A stretch of 64,000 nucleotides of DNA from Campylobacter subantarcticus LMG 24377 (GTDB taxonomy: Bacteria > Campylobacterota > Campylobacteria > Campylobacterales > Campylobacteraceae). The translations under genes and the position numbers were made by a program. The stretch lies in NCBI RefSeq assembly GCF_000816305.1, contig NZ_CP007773.1, positions 558,001-622,000 of the forward strand, given 5' to 3'. Below the pieces are notes generated by a model. The model was not told the DNA's origin. It searched no databases and worked only from the letters and a program-made list of their open reading frames with translations. Shown one piece after another: positions 28,199-38,127 of this stretch (within the stretch, counting starts at the first letter, position 1; each line of letters opens with the position of its first letter).

Positions 28199-28275
28199 GT
28201 CCTCATAGCTCAGCTGGATAGAGCGCAGAATTCCTAATTCTGAGGTCGCAAGTTCAAGTCTTGCTGGGGACACCA
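28199..28275 (+). tRNA. tRNA-Arg (anticodon CCT)
   Basis: 77 nt with encoded CCA. Acceptor GTCCTCA pairs with TGGGGAC (one G-U), D arm GCTCAGCTGGATAGAGC, anticodon stem CAGAA/TTCTG around TTCCTAA, and a normal T arm. Reads AGG codons. Confidence 0.95.
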
Positions 28276-28285
28276 AAGGAAGGTA

Positions 28286-28753
28286 ATGTTTCATGTTGTT
28301 TTAGTTGAGCCACGTATACCACAAAACACTGGAAGTATTGGTAGAATGTGTTATAACGCAGGGTTTATTTTGCATATTATTAATCCACTTTTTAGTATCG
28401 ATGAAAAAGCAGTTAAAAGAGCGGGGCTTGATTACTGGAAGAAATTAAATCCTTTATTGTGGGATAGTTTGGAAGATTTTTTAAATGAATATGGAAAATT
28501 TCAAGATAGATTTTTCTTCGCGACAACCAAAACCAATCAGACTTATTTCGAAGTGAATTATCAAAAAGGTGATTTTTTATTTTTTGGTAGTGAAAGTTTT
28601 GGTTTGCCTATGGATCTTATACAGAGAAAATGGGAAAATACCATTACTATACCAATGAAAGAATGTGGTAGAAGTTTAAATTTAGCAACAAGTGTGGGTA
28701 TAGTAAGCTATGAGGCTTTGAGGCAAAATTTTGCCTTGTTTGAAAAGAATTAA
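28286..28753 (+). CDS. trmL: tRNA (cytidine(34)-2'-O)-methyltransferase
   Basis: SPOUT-fold methyltransferase acting on the wobble base of tRNA-Leu. 155 residues, the minimal size for Trm[23 protein letters not shown] is the N-terminal signature (split here over helix 1), and [10 protein letters not shown] and [18 protein letters not shown] form the trefoil knot and SAM pocket. Immediately follows tRNA-Arg. Its end overlaps the convergent ABC gene by four bases. Confidence 0.92.
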   Translation: MFHVVLVEPRIPQNTGSIGRMCYNAGFILHIINPLFSIDEKAVKRAGLDYWKKLNPLLWDSLEDFLNEYGKFQDRFFFATTKTNQTYFEVNYQKGDFLFFGSESFGLPMDLIQRKWENTITIPMKECGRSLNLATSVGIVSYEALRQNFALFEKN

Positions 28754-29478
28754 TGGTTTAACACCTGATTTAAAAATTCTTTTAATCTTTCATTTTTTGG
28801 GTTTTCAAAAGCTATTTTAGGACATTCATCTACTGCTATAACGCCTTTATCCATAAAGAAAATTCGGTTTGCGACATTTCTTGCAAATCCCATTTCATGC
28901 GTAACTACAAGCATAGTTAAACCTTCTTTAGCTACCTCTTTCATGATGTTTAAAACTTCACCTATCATTTCAGGATCTAATGCTGAAGTTGGCTCATCGA
29001 ATAAAATTACATCAGGATTCATCATTAATGATCTTGCTATGGCAATACGCTGTTTTTGTCCGCCTGAAAGTTTATGTGGATAGTAGTTTTCTTTATCACT
29101 TAGGCCAACTTTTTGAAGAAGCTCTTTTGCTTTTTTTGCCGCTTCATCTTTGGTCATGATTTTAGTTTGTACCGGCGCTAAACATAAATTTTCTAAAACA
29201 TTTTTATTGTTAAAAAGATTAAAATTTTGAAATACCATGCTTACTTTTTGACGAATTTTATTGATATCTGTTTTTTTATCAAGTATATTAACATCATTGA
29301 TATAAATATTACCACTATTTGGTGTTTCAAGTTTGTTTAAACAGCGTAAAAAAGTGCTTTTTCCACCTCCACTAGGCCCTATAATAGCAATGATATCACC
29401 TTTATGTACTTCAACACTAATATCTTTTAAAACTTCTAAATCTCCATATTTTTTAATCAAATTTTCTATTTTAATCAT
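28750..29478 (-). CDS. Amino-acid ABC transporter ATP-binding protein
   Basis: 242-residue PAAT-type ATPase. Walker [11 protein letters not shown] loop MVFQNFNLF, signature [14 protein letters not shown], Walker [15 protein letters not shown] and the switch His in VVTHEMGFA are all intact. Overlaps the upstream permease gene by 8 bp. Matches the Cj0469 type by neighbour order. Confidence 0.93.
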   Translation of the reverse strand: MIKIENLIKKYGDLEVLKDISVEVHKGDIIAIIGPSGGGKSTFLRCLNKLETPNSGNIYINDVNILDKKTDINKIRQKVSMVFQNFNLFNNKNVLENLCLAPVQTKIMTKDEAAKKAKELLQKVGLSDKENYYPHKLSGGQKQRIAIARSLMMNPDVILFDEPTSALDPEMIGEVLNIMKEVAKEGLTMLVVTHEMGFARNVANRIFFMDKGVIAVDECPKIAFENPKNERLKEFLNQVLNH

Positions 29479-30223
29479 GTTTGTTTAATCTTTCTTCTAT
29501 AATTCTTGCAATGAGTGTTAAAATTTTAACACTTACATAATATACAAGTCCTGTAAAAATAATAGGTTTAGGGTTATAATAGATTGCTTGCAAGCTTTTA
29601 CTTTGCATGGTAATATCCATAACACTAATATAACCTACTATTGAAGTTTCTTTAAATAAAGAAATAAATTCATTCATTAAAGAAGGTAAAATGTTTTTAA
29701 TTGCCTGTGGGAAGATGATTAGTCTCATAGATGCAGAATAATTAAGCCCCATTGCTCTTGCTGCTTCCATTTGCCCTTTATCCACACTTTGAATTCCACT
29801 TCTTACGATTTCAGCTACATAAGCAGAACTGTTAAGACCAAGTGCGATAATAGCCACATAAAAATTATCACTCCAAGTTGCAAAAATAACTACAGAAAAA
29901 ATTAAAAGTTGTAAAAGAATTGGTGTTCCACGTATAATGTCGATGTATTCATCTATGATAAAATTTAAGCTTTGAATTTCTAAACATCTTAAAAAAGCGA
30001 TAAAAAAACCAAGTACTATTCCTATTAAAATTCCACCCACTGTTAAACCAAGTGTTGTGAAATAACTATAAACATAAGCTTTAGCTTCTATAGTATAAGC
30101 ATATTCTCCTGTAGCTAAGCCATTTGGGTTTTTTACTTGTAAAATTTCAACCGGAAAAGAAAAGTAGGCCCAAAAAATAATAATAGTAAAAAATACAAAG
30201 ATTTTCATTGTATTGTGTTTCAA
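29471..30223 (-). CDS. Amino-acid ABC transporter permease
   Basis: 250-residue HisM/GlnP-type permease with an N-terminal segment and about five further membrane helices. The EAA loop reads [31 protein letters not shown]. Together with the ATPase it forms a polar amino-acid importer; no binding protein is encoded in this pair, so one elsewhere (possibly at 24.2 kb) must serve it. Confidence 0.9.
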   Translation of the reverse strand: MKHNTMKIFVFFTIIIFWAYFSFPVEILQVKNPNGLATGEYAYTIEAKAYVYSYFTTLGLTVGGILIGIVLGFFIAFLRCLEIQSLNFIIDEYIDIIRGTPILLQLLIFSVVIFATWSDNFYVAIIALGLNSSAYVAEIVRSGIQSVDKGQMEAARAMGLNYSASMRLIIFPQAIKNILPSLMNEFISLFKETSIVGYISVMDITMQSKSLQAIYYNPKPIIFTGLVYYVSVKILTLIARIIEERLNKHD

Positions 30224-30444
30224 TCTTTACACCTTTATATAAAATTTAAAACAATAAGTGTATAAAAATAAAGTTTTCTTTTTACTTAAAAGTTTTTTAT
30301 ATGACTAATTTGCTTGTATTGTGAGTTAAATTTTCACATAGCTTTAAAAAATAAAATAAATTTAACCTAAAATTATATTTTTTTATAGCAAATTCATTTT
30401 TTTATGATAAATTTACGCCAACAAATTAAAAAAGGAGATAAGAT

Positions 30445-31887
30445 ATGGATTTAATATCCCAATTTGTTGGATTTGTAAATAATCAGTATTATTCCATTTT
30501 GGTTATTTTGCTTATTGTTGTAGGGTTTTATTATAGTTATTTGACTGGTTTTGTGCAATTTCGAATGCTTCCTTATGTGTTTGATATTTTGACAGAAAAG
30601 CAAGAAAAGCATGAAAAACACCATATTACTCCTTTTCAAGCTTTGATGATTTCAACAGCTTCAAGAGTTGGTATAGGAAATATTGCAGGTATTGCAGTGG
30701 CAGTTGTTTTAGGTGGACCTGGTGCTTTATTTTGGATGTGGGTTATGGCATTTTTTGGTGGTGCATCGGCTTTTGCAGAAAGCACTCTAGCGCAAGTTTA
30801 TAAAAGTCGTGATGGCAAAAGTTTTAAAGGTGGTCCTGCTTATTATATTAGCAAGGCTTTAAATTTAAAATGGCTTGGAGCTGTTTTTGCGGTGATTTTA
30901 ATCATCACTTATGCTTACGGGTTTAATGGTCTTCAAAGTCAGACCATGACTTCAGCATTTGAGTTTTATTATAAAGGTATGGTTGATGCTAGCGAAGTGA
31001 GTTTTGCACAAAGTTGGTGGCCTATAATAATTGGATCTATTTTGGCTGTTTTTGCGGCTTATATGTTTTTTGGTGATCACACTAAAATAGGCAAAGTAAG
31101 TTCAGTCATTGTTCCTATTATGGCAATGATTTATGTAGGTTTATCAATCATAGCAATGTTTATGAATTTTGATAAAATTCCTGAAGTATTTTCTATGATT
31201 TTTAAAAGTGCTTTTGACTTTGAAGCTATTTTTGGTGGATTTGCTGGTTCTGCTTTGGTTATAGGTATAAAAAGAGGCTTGTTTTCAAATGAAGCAGGTA
31301 TGGGTTCAGCTCCAAATGCTGCAGCTTCGGCTTTGACAACTCACCCTGCAAAACAAGGGGTTATTCAAGCGTTTTCTGTATTAATTGATGTGATTATTTG
31401 TACAAGCTCGGGATTCTTAGTATTATTTTCACTTGCTTATGCAAATAACATCGGTGTAGATGGTAAGCCTATTTTAATAGCATTACCTTTAGTGCAAGAA
31501 TCTATGAGAGAGTACTATGGAAATTTAGGAGTGCATTTTACTACTGTAAGTATTGTTTTATTTGCTATTACTTCTTTGATTGGAAATTACTACTATGCAC
31601 AAGCAAATATTAAATACCTTACTCAAAATCCTATTATTATTAATCTTTTTAAAGCAAGTGCAGTGCTTATGATTTTTATCGGTGCTAACATGGATTTAAA
31701 ATTTGCATGGGATTTGGCTGATACTACTATGGCGTTTATGGCTACGATTAATATCATTTCTATTTTATTACTTGGTGGTATAGTGAAAAAAGTATTAAAA
31801 GACTTTAGCGAACAAAAAAGACAAGGTAGAGATCCTGTATTTAGTGCTTCAAAGCTTGGTATTAAAAATGCAGAGTGCTGGGACTGA
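30445..31887 (+). CDS. Sodium:alanine symporter (AGCS family)
   Basis: 480 residues with about 11 membrane helices. Diagnostic AGCS stretch STASRVGIGNIAGIAVAVVLGGPGALFWMW near residue 71, then FKGGPAYYI, NEAGMGSAPNAAASA and a C-terminal basic tail. Couples sodium entry to alanine/glycine uptake. AAAGGAG lies before the ATG. Its stop overlaps a small membrane-protein gene (TGATG). Confidence 0.92.
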   Translation: MDLISQFVGFVNNQYYSILVILLIVVGFYYSYLTGFVQFRMLPYVFDILTEKQEKHEKHHITPFQALMISTASRVGIGNIAGIAVAVVLGGPGALFWMWVMAFFGGASAFAESTLAQVYKSRDGKSFKGGPAYYISKALNLKWLGAVFAVILIITYAYGFNGLQSQTMTSAFEFYYKGMVDASEVSFAQSWWPIIIGSILAVFAAYMFFGDHTKIGKVSSVIVPIMAMIYVGLSIIAMFMNFDKIPEVFSMIFKSAFDFEAIFGGFAGSALVIGIKRGLFSNEAGMGSAPNAAASALTTHPAKQGVIQAFSVLIDVIICTSSGFLVLFSLAYANNIGVDGKPILIALPLVQESMREYYGNLGVHFTTVSIVLFAITSLIGNYYYAQANIKYLTQNPIIINLFKASAVLMIFIGANMDLKFAWDLADTTMAFMATINIISILLLGGIVKKVLKDFSEQKRQGRDPVFSASKLGIKNAECWD

Positions 31888-32027
31888 TGCTAGATTATAT
31901 TATTGTAACTTTGTTTATAGCTTTTATGGTTTTTCTTGTGTTTGGCTTTAACCGCCAAATGCAAGAAAAAGCTAAACAAAGAGAAGAAAAACAAAAAACA
32001 AAGAAAGATTTTAAAAAAAATAGGTAA
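31887..32027 (+). CDS. 46-residue membrane protein
   Basis: Small ORF whose ATG overlaps the symporter stop. One N-terminal transmembrane helix (about 2-20, MLDYIIVTLFIAFMVFLVFG) is followed by a strongly basic tail rich in Lys/Gln/Glu. Overlap with the symporter and short distance to glyS suggest translation by coupling, perhaps as an accessory to the transporter. No family recognised. Confidence 0.6.
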   Translation: MLDYIIVTLFIAFMVFLVFGFNRQMQEKAKQREEKQKTKKDFKKNR

Positions 32028-32060
32028 AATACACTAAAAATTTTTAAAAAAGAGTGTAAA

Positions 32061-34055
32061 ATGAAATTGTTAATAGAAATAGGCACAGAAGAACTTCCTG
32101 CTATTCCTTTATTAAAAGAACTTCCAAATATTAGTAAAAAATGGGAAAAGATTTTACAAGAGTATCATTTAGAATCTGAATTTAAATTTTTCTATACTCC
32201 TAGAAGATTGGTTTTTATGCATGAAAATTTTAAAGAAAAACAAGATGATTCTTTTGTGGAATTTATTGGCGCACCCAAAGCAATAGCTTATAAAGATGGA
32301 AAGCTTACTCAGGCAGGATTTAGCTTTTTAGAAAAAAGCGGCTTAAAAGAAGAAGAGCTTGAGTTTAAAGAAATCAAAGGCAAAGAGGTATTATATTGCC
32401 AAAAACAAGTACAAGGTCTACAAAGCAAAGTGGTTTTACCGCAAATGATCGAGACTTTTTTGAAAAGTTTGAGTTTTGGCAAAACTATGAGATGGGGTGA
32501 TGGTTGCTTTGAATTTATTAGAGCTATTCGTTCGCTTTGTTGTATGTTAAATGATGAATTGGTTGAATTTGAAAGCTATGGTGTTAAAAGTGCAAAAAGT
32601 ACTTTTGTACACAGAAGTGTTAGCTATGATTTGATAGCTTTTGGAAATGCTGATGAGTATTTTAAAACTTTAGAACAAAATTATATTATCTTAGATCAAG
32701 CAACTAGAAAAGCGATTATTTTGGATCAGCTAAAGGCGCTTGAAAGTGAAAATGGTATTACAATTGCAGAAGATGATGAGCTTTTGGCTGAAGTTGTAGC
32801 TATCACAGAATACCCAAAAGCATTATTAGGACATTTTGAAAAAGAATATTTAGAAATCCCAAGTGAAGTGATTATCACTTCTATGAGAGAAAACCAGCGT
32901 TATTTTGCAGTATTTAAAGATAATGCTTTAAGCAATCATTTTGTGGTGGTTTCTAATGCAGTATGTGAGGATTATTCTAAAATCATCAATGGAAACGAAA
33001 GAGTTTTAAGAGCAAGATTAAGCGATGCGATGTTTTTTTGGAAAAATGATTTAGCACAAGGTTTAAATAACGATAAAATAAGTCAAATGGTTTATCTTGA
33101 AGGGCTTGGTACTTTAAAAGATAAAATCACTAGGGAACAAAAAATCGCTACTAAACTTTGTGAAGTTTTTGCTAATACTCAAAAAGATGAAATTTTAAAA
33201 GCTTTGGAATATTCCAAAGCCGATCTTAGCACCCAAATGGTGTATGAGTTTACCGATCTTCAGGGCATTATGGGGTCTTACTATGCTAAGGCTATGGGTA
33301 TGAGCGATGAGCTTGCTTTGGCGATTAAAGAGCAATATCTTCCAAATGGTGATAATTCAGCAATGCCAAGTAATGAGTTTAGTTCTATTGTAGCTTTAGC
33401 TTGTAAACTTGATACACTTATGGGACTTTTTTCTATAGGAAAAATTCCAAGTGGTACAAAAGATCCTTATGCTTTAAGAAGAGCAGCAAATGGTGTTTTA
33501 AAAATTCTTCTAGCATTAAATAAAAGTTTTGACCTTAAAATGTTTTTAGAGGCTATATCTAGTGAGTATAAAAGTTTTGATCTTAAAATACTGCTAGATT
33601 TTATTTTGGAGCGCTTGTATACTTTTTATGAAGTGAATGCTTCTTTTATTAAAGCTGTACTTTGTTCTAAGACTTATGATGTGATATATATTGATTCTTG
33701 TATAAAAACTTTAATTCAAAGTGCAAGTAAGACAGATTTTAATCAAAATTTTGCAACTTTTAAGCGTTTGGCAAATATTGCAATATTAAGCGAAGTTCAA
33801 ATTAATGAAAATTTGTTTAACACTCAAGAGGAAAAAGATTTATACCAAGCTTTTATGCAGTGTAAAACAAAAGAAAATAATACCCAAGAGCTTTTAGAAA
33901 ATCTTTTTGCGTTAAAACCGCAGATCGATGCGTTTTTTGATAAAGTGATGATTAATGACAAAGATGAAAATATCAAAAATAATCGTCAAGCTTTAGTATG
34001 TGCAATTTATCGTGAGTTTTTAAAAATAGCTGATATTAAAGAGCTTAGCTTATGA
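32061..34055 (+). CDS. glyS: Glycyl-tRNA synthetase beta subunit
   Basis: Beta chain of the tetrameric bacterial GlyRS, which charges tRNA-Gly together with GlyQ. 664 residues. N-terminal LLIEIGTEELPA, central REN-QRYF stretch with NHFVVVSN, HD-like part (FTDLQGIMGSYYA) and the C-terminal DALR-type tRNA-binding region are all present. glyQ is not in this window. Overlaps the next gene by four bases. Confidence 0.95.
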   Translation: MKLLIEIGTEELPAIPLLKELPNISKKWEKILQEYHLESEFKFFYTPRRLVFMHENFKEKQDDSFVEFIGAPKAIAYKDGKLTQAGFSFLEKSGLKEEELEFKEIKGKEVLYCQKQVQGLQSKVVLPQMIETFLKSLSFGKTMRWGDGCFEFIRAIRSLCCMLNDELVEFESYGVKSAKSTFVHRSVSYDLIAFGNADEYFKTLEQNYIILDQATRKAIILDQLKALESENGITIAEDDELLAEVVAITEYPKALLGHFEKEYLEIPSEVIITSMRENQRYFAVFKDNALSNHFVVVSNAVCEDYSKIINGNERVLRARLSDAMFFWKNDLAQGLNNDKISQMVYLEGLGTLKDKITREQKIATKLCEVFANTQKDEILKALEYSKADLSTQMVYEFTDLQGIMGSYYAKAMGMSDELALAIKEQYLPNGDNSAMPSNEFSSIVALACKLDTLMGLFSIGKIPSGTKDPYALRRAANGVLKILLALNKSFDLKMFLEAISSEYKSFDLKILLDFILERLYTFYEVNASFIKAVLCSKTYDVIYIDSCIKTLIQSASKTDFNQNFATFKRLANIAILSEVQINENLFNTQEEKDLYQAFMQCKTKENNTQELLENLFALKPQIDAFFDKVMINDKDENIKNNRQALVCAIYREFLKIADIKELSL

Positions 34056-34858
34056 GAAAAATTCTTTTCTTTTTGTGTTTTTTGATTTTTAGTTTAGATG
34101 CTAGAGAAATTCAGCTTGTTAAAGGGCAAGTGGTTTTTTTAGAATTGGATAAAAATAACTTTTTGCAAATTAGCTCAGATTCTAAAAAACTACCTTTTTT
34201 TGAATATAAAAATAAAATCATTGTTAGTGTAGCTATGCCTTATAAAAATCCTAAAGATAGGGAATTGTTGGTTCAATTTAAAGATTATTCTCAAGAAAAA
34301 ATTACGATAAAATTTAGCGAAGGAGACTATCAAAAAGAATTTTTAAAGGTTAGCGCTTCTAAGGTAAATCCGCCTAAAGAAACGCTTAAACGCATTAGTA
34401 AAGAGTATGAAGAAGCTATTAAGGTTTATAATACTTATACTAATATGGCTTTATTTGAAGGCAATTTTACATACCCTTTAGAAAGTAAAATTACTAGTGA
34501 TTTTGGAAAAGCAAGGTTGTTTAACGATACGCTCAAAAGCTATCACAGTGGGACTGATTTTAGAGCGGCAAATGGGACCAAAATTTATGCTAGTAATGAT
34601 GGTATTATAAGAATTGCTTCAAACCGTTATTATGCAGGTAATTCAGTAGTGATTGATCATGGGTATGGAATTTATTCACAGTATTATCATCTTTTAAAGC
34701 TTAATGTAAAAGTAGGGCAAAAGGTTAAAAAAGGTGAGCTTATAGGTTTAAGTGGAGCTAGTGGTAGAGTTACTGGGCCGCATTTGCATTTTGGAATTTT
34801 AGTCAATGGTGTGCAAGTTGATCCACTTGATTTTATAGCTAAATTTAATGCCTTATAA
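34052..34858 (+). CDS. Periplasmic M23 peptidoglycan endopeptidase (Pgp3-like)
   Basis: Signal peptide (1-17), an N-terminal beta domain, then a LytM/M23 catalytic domain: zinc ligands in YHSGTDFRA and HLHFG, with HLLKLNVKVGQKV between them. 268 residues. In helical Campylobacter, M23 enzymes such as Csd3/Pgp3 trim cross-links and set cell curvature. Position next to a MidA-type gene matches Cj1087c/Cj1086c, supporting Pgp3 identity. Confidence 0.85.
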   Translation: MRKILFFLCFLIFSLDAREIQLVKGQVVFLELDKNNFLQISSDSKKLPFFEYKNKIIVSVAMPYKNPKDRELLVQFKDYSQEKITIKFSEGDYQKEFLKVSASKVNPPKETLKRISKEYEEAIKVYNTYTNMALFEGNFTYPLESKITSDFGKARLFNDTLKSYHSGTDFRAANGTKIYASNDGIIRIASNRYYAGNSVVIDHGYGIYSQYYHLLKLNVKVGQKVKKGELIGLSGASGRVTGPHLHFGILVNGVQVDPLDFIAKFNAL

Positions 34859-35811
34859 TGATAACATTTAGTGAGTTTTTTCAAAATTGGATTGATAAAT
34901 ATTACTCCCAAGCTGTGAGTGTTGGCAAAAATGGAGATTTTTATACTGCAGTTAGTGTGGGAAATCTTTTTGGTGTATTACTGGCTAATCATTTTTTAAA
35001 ACTTATCAATGACAAAAAACTAACTTTACCGGTTGAAGTTGTAGAAATAGGAGCAAATGAAGGGCATTTAATGCTTGATTTTATACAAGCACTCTATACG
35101 CTTAGTCCAGATGTTTTAGAGCAAATTGAATGCTATATTATCGAGCCACATGAAAAGTTAAGGACTGCTCAAAGAAAACTTTTTAATGCATATGATTTAG
35201 ATGTAAAAATTTGCAATTCTTTAAGTGAATGCCATTTTAAAAATGCTTTTTTTTATGCCAATGAATTGTTTGATTGTTTTGCATGTGAACTCATAAAAGA
35301 CAAAACAATGGCATATGTTGATGATGAATTTAATATTATTTTTAAACCTATGAATGATGAGTTTTTAAAAGAGTGTAAAACATATGCTATCACTCATAGT
35401 GAATTTTGCGTTGCTTATAAACCTTTTTTATATCAACTAAAACAAGCCTGTGAAAAACTAACTTTTGCATGTTTTGACTATGCAAAAAAAGAAGAAAAAA
35501 TTAGCATTAGAATGTATAAAAACCATCAAGTATATAATCTTTTTGAAGAGAATTTAAAAGATTTTTTTGCTAAAAGTGATATTACTTATAATGTAAATTT
35601 TAGCCATCTTATGCAAGTTTTAAAAGAAGAGGGTTTTGATATAGTAGAATACAAAAACCAAAATCAAGCTTTTATTGATTTTGATTTAGAGGAAATTATC
35701 GAGCAAGCTAAAAATACACAGCCAAAAATTTATAAAAATTTTATCAACCAAAGTAAAAATTTGATGTTTAACTTTGGTGATAAGTTTAAATTTTTAGAAT
35801 TTAAGCTTTGA
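34858..35811 (+). CDS. MidA/NDUFAF7-type SAM-dependent methyltransferase
   Basis: 317 residues of the DUF185 family: GKNGDFYTAVSVGNLFGVLLAN near the start, SAM loop VEIGANEGHLMLDF (about 61-74), then NELFDCFACE. The mitochondrial homologue dimethylates an arginine of a complex I subunit; the bacterial role may be similar but is not established. The start overlaps the peptidase stop by one base; the end overlaps ribBA (convergent) by 11 bp. Confidence 0.85.
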   Translation: MITFSEFFQNWIDKYYSQAVSVGKNGDFYTAVSVGNLFGVLLANHFLKLINDKKLTLPVEVVEIGANEGHLMLDFIQALYTLSPDVLEQIECYIIEPHEKLRTAQRKLFNAYDLDVKICNSLSECHFKNAFFYANELFDCFACELIKDKTMAYVDDEFNIIFKPMNDEFLKECKTYAITHSEFCVAYKPFLYQLKQACEKLTFACFDYAKKEEKISIRMYKNHQVYNLFEENLKDFFAKSDITYNVNFSHLMQVLKEEGFDIVEYKNQNQAFIDFDLEEIIEQAKNTQPKIYKNFINQSKNLMFNFGDKFKFLEFKL

Positions 35812-36823
35812 AATCACTACTTGTAATATCAAGCCCAAAGCCTTTTAAGCCTATAAATTCTTTATCAGTGTTTTGACTTAGAAGTTTGATTTTTGAAATT
35901 TTCAAATATCTTAAAATTTGCGCTCCTATGCCGTAGTTTTTAAATTGTGTGTTTTCTTGTTTTTCATTTTTCATGAAAATAATCACACCACCTTTTTGGC
36001 TTAAAAATTCAATCTGTTTTAGTAGCTCGTTTAGTTTATTAGAAGTTAAAAGCTCAAAATCACTCCCACTAAGATAAAATTTAACATTTTCACATTCGTT
36101 TAAAGCTCCAAAGCTAAAAGCTATATGCTCATTTTCGTTGTGATCTTTAAAAGTCATTTTTTTTGCTTTAAAACCCGCTAGGATACTTTCTTCTTCTTTG
36201 ATTAAAGAGATCAAACTTTCATTTTTTAAGCGATACTCGATTAAATCTGAAATGGTAATCATACTAATATCATGTTTTTTACAAAACTCAAGCAAATCGC
36301 TTCTTCTCGCCATATCTCCGTTGTCTTTAATAATTTCACATATTACACATGCTTCTTTTAACCCTGCTAAGCGACACAAATCCACTGTGCCTTCTGTGTG
36401 ACCTGTTCGTTCTAAAACCCCACCTTTTTTTGCTATTAAAGGGTTGATGTGGCCAGGGCGAACAAAATCGCTTGCTTTTGCATTACCATCAGCAAAAATT
36501 TGCACAGTCATATTTCTTTCATAAGCGCTTACTCCAGTTGTGGCATTTTTTGCATCGACAGTGACAGTAAAAGCTGTTTCGTGATTTGATGTGTTTTTGG
36601 GTGCCATTAAAGGCAGTTCAAATTTTTTAGCTAAACTCTCACTTAATGCTACACACACTACACCTCTTGCGTGAGTGATGGTGAAATTGATTTTTTCTTG
36701 AGTGCTAAATTGCGCAGGGAAGATCAAATCCCCTTCGTTTTCTCTATCTTCTGCATCTACCATTACCAACATTTTGCCATCTTGAAGTTCTTTTATAGCT
36801 TGTTCTATACTTATATATCCCAT
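35801..36823 (-). CDS. ribBA: 3,4-dihydroxy-2-butanone 4-phosphate synthase with degenerate GTP cyclohydrolase II-like domain
   Basis: Residues 1-200 form RibB: AEDRENEGDLIFPAQ (acidic loop), TVDAKNATTGVSAYER and the active-site RTGHTEGTVDLCRLAGL are intact, making the four-carbon unit of riboflavin from ribulose-5-phosphate. Residues 200-340 align in layout with GTP cyclohydrolase II but lack the zinc cysteine cluster and catalytic Arg/Tyr signatures, so this half is probably not catalytic. A separate RibA must exist elsewhere. Confidence 0.88.
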   Translation of the reverse strand: MGYISIEQAIKELQDGKMLVMVDAEDRENEGDLIFPAQFSTQEKINFTITHARGVVCVALSESLAKKFELPLMAPKNTSNHETAFTVTVDAKNATTGVSAYERNMTVQIFADGNAKASDFVRPGHINPLIAKKGGVLERTGHTEGTVDLCRLAGLKEACVICEIIKDNGDMARRSDLLEFCKKHDISMITISDLIEYRLKNESLISLIKEEESILAGFKAKKMTFKDHNENEHIAFSFGALNECENVKFYLSGSDFELLTSNKLNELLKQIEFLSQKGGVIIFMKNEKQENTQFKNYGIGAQILRYLKISKIKLLSQNTDKEFIGLKGFGLDITSSDFKA

Positions 36824-36940
36824 AAAATTAGTCCTTAATAATAATATTTTTTAAAAATATTATAGCATTTTTCTTGACATTGTGTAAAAAATAATATATA
36901 ATACCATTTCTAATTTACAAAAATATGTTACTTCGTTTAT

Positions 36941-37015
36941 TGGGGTATAGCCAAGCGGTAAGGCAACAGGTTTTGGTCCTGTCATTCAGGGGTTCGAATC
37001 CCTTTACCCCATCCA
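36941..37015 (+). tRNA. tRNA-Gln (anticodon TTG)
   Basis: 75 nt with encoded CCA. Acceptor TGGGGTA/TACCCCA, anticodon stem ACAGG/CCTGT around TTTTGGT, T arm GGGGTTCGAATCCCT. Reads CAA/CAG. Confidence 0.95.
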
Positions 37016-37028
37016 CTTCATATGATGC

Positions 37029-37104
37029 CGCGAAGTAGAGCAGTGGTTAGCTCGTCGGGCTCATAACCCGAAGGTCGGGAGTTCAAATCTCCCCTTCGCA
37101 ACCA
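37029..37104 (+). tRNA. Initiator tRNA-fMet (anticodon CAT)
   Basis: 76 nt with encoded CCA. Acceptor CGCGAAG against CTTCGCA leaves an unpaired C1-A72, and the anticodon stem has three G-C pairs (TCGGG/CCCGA) around CTCATAA. Both are hallmarks of the initiator. It is the last core gene before the mobile element and a plausible integration target. Confidence 0.95.
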
Positions 37105-37506
37105 ATTTCCTATAAAATTTTTTCAAAGAATTTGAATTAACTATAAAATAAATAAAAATCTATATTAATCTTACTTTAAATGATTTAAATCAACATTTGA
37201 GTATTTTTGATACTTTAATTAAACATGTTAGAAATTTAAAATTATTTTAATACAAAATATACAAAAAAATACCAAAACAATGATGTAATTTAAAAGATTC
37301 TAATAAAATGGTGTTTTCTTTATAATTTAGAATAAATAAAGTGAGGTTAAAGAAAAAATAATGGTGGATTTAGCAGGCGTGTAATTCACTAATCAAGCCC
37401 TTAAATATCCATACTTTAATGAAATATTTTTTCATTTGCACATACTTTTGCACATACTTTGTATTTTATTGTAAAAATGTGTAAAAAAGTGATATTGTTT
37501 TGCTAA
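37105..37506. other. AT-rich left junction of the mobile element, with a tandem 12-bp repeat
   Basis: No credible gene. Very AT-rich sequence follows tRNA-fMet. At 37435-37458 the unit TTTGCACATACT occurs twice in tandem and is followed by a partial third copy (TTTG). The stretch at 37360-37405 is distinctly richer in GC than its surroundings. The element boundary should lie here, but I cannot fix it without the right end or an empty site. Confidence 0.5.
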
Positions 37507-37677
37507 ATAGGTGATATATTAAAATTTTTAGAGTGTGAATTTCAAGGAAAGAATATTGTAGATTTAAATCCTAACAAAGAAAAATACTGCCTGACTAATA
37601 AAGAGCAAGTGTTTAAATATATTCAAGAAATAATTTCAAAAATAGAATATTTATTATCAGATGATCTGCTAAAGTAG
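37507..37677 (+). pseudogene. Possible gene fragment (about 56 codons, no start)
   Basis: An open frame reading ...FLECEFQGKNIVDLN... to a TAG at 37675-37677 has protein-like composition but no start codon with a ribosome site; the frame opens right after a stop at 37504. It may be the 3' remnant of a gene cut off when the element inserted or decayed. No family recognised. Confidence 0.3.
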
Positions 37678-37685
37678 GTTAAATC

Positions 37686-37916
37686 TCATTTTAAAGATTT
37701 AACCCCTGATACAACTTTAGCTATTTCTTCAATGGAAAATAATACATAGCGAGATACTTCCATAGATTGTATTTTACCTTTTCTTCTTAGATTGTCAATA
37801 GTTCCTGAAGAAACGCCTAATACTTCAGCAAATTCTTTTTTGCTTAAAGTCATTTTTTTATACTTCTCAAACAAAAATTCTTTTGTTTCTAAATAGTTTT
37901 TATCCATTTTACTCAC
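37686..37916 (-). CDS. Small helix-turn-helix protein
   Basis: 76 residues with a clear HTH (LSKKEFAEVLGVSSGTIDNLRRKGKI, split over helices 2-3) followed by a beta wing, like AlpA/excisionase-type winged helices. Overlaps the next HTH gene by 8 bp. Likely a DNA-binding regulator or directionality factor of the element; the target is unknown. Confidence 0.65.
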   Translation of the reverse strand: MSKMDKNYLETKEFLFEKYKKMTLSKKEFAEVLGVSSGTIDNLRRKGKIQSMEVSRYVLFSIEEIAKVVSGVKSLK

Positions 37917-38127
37917 CTCTTATTTTATTTTGAAATCTAATTAATTCTTCTTGCTCTATATACTTAAGCTTTTTGGTTGGAAACTGTACCACTTTTATTT
38001 CTCCTTTTTGTATTATTTTTTTTACAGTTGTTGTGCTAATTCCTAGTATTTCAGATACTTCTTTAATGTTATAAACATTCTTTTCTTCAAAATCACCATT
38101 GCTATTTAAAAATTTAATTGTGTTCAT
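37909..38127 (-). CDS. Excisionase-like winged helix protein
   Basis: 72 residues with YNIKEVSEILGISTTTVKKIIQKGEIK followed by VVQFPTKKLKYIEQEEL, the MerR/Xis-type helix-turn-helix plus wing. Start overlaps the helicase stop by four bases, and the gene overlaps the second HTH gene, so all four leftward genes from the initiator gene form one operon. A role in excision or copy control is inferred. Confidence 0.65.
   Translation of the reverse strand: MNTIKFLNSNGDFEEKNVYNIKEVSEILGISTTTVKKIIQKGEIKVVQFPTKKLKYIEQEELIRFQNKIRGE

Noticed and set aside
35801-36200. Functional GTP cyclohydrolase II half of ribBA
   Set aside because: The zinc-binding cysteine cluster and other catalytic signatures are missing, so I call this half degenerate.
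36941-37104. Direct repeat of the tRNA-fMet 3' end marking the right end of the element
   Set aside because: I found no second copy of CCCCTTCGCAACCA in the window, so the right end is probably beyond 64 kb.
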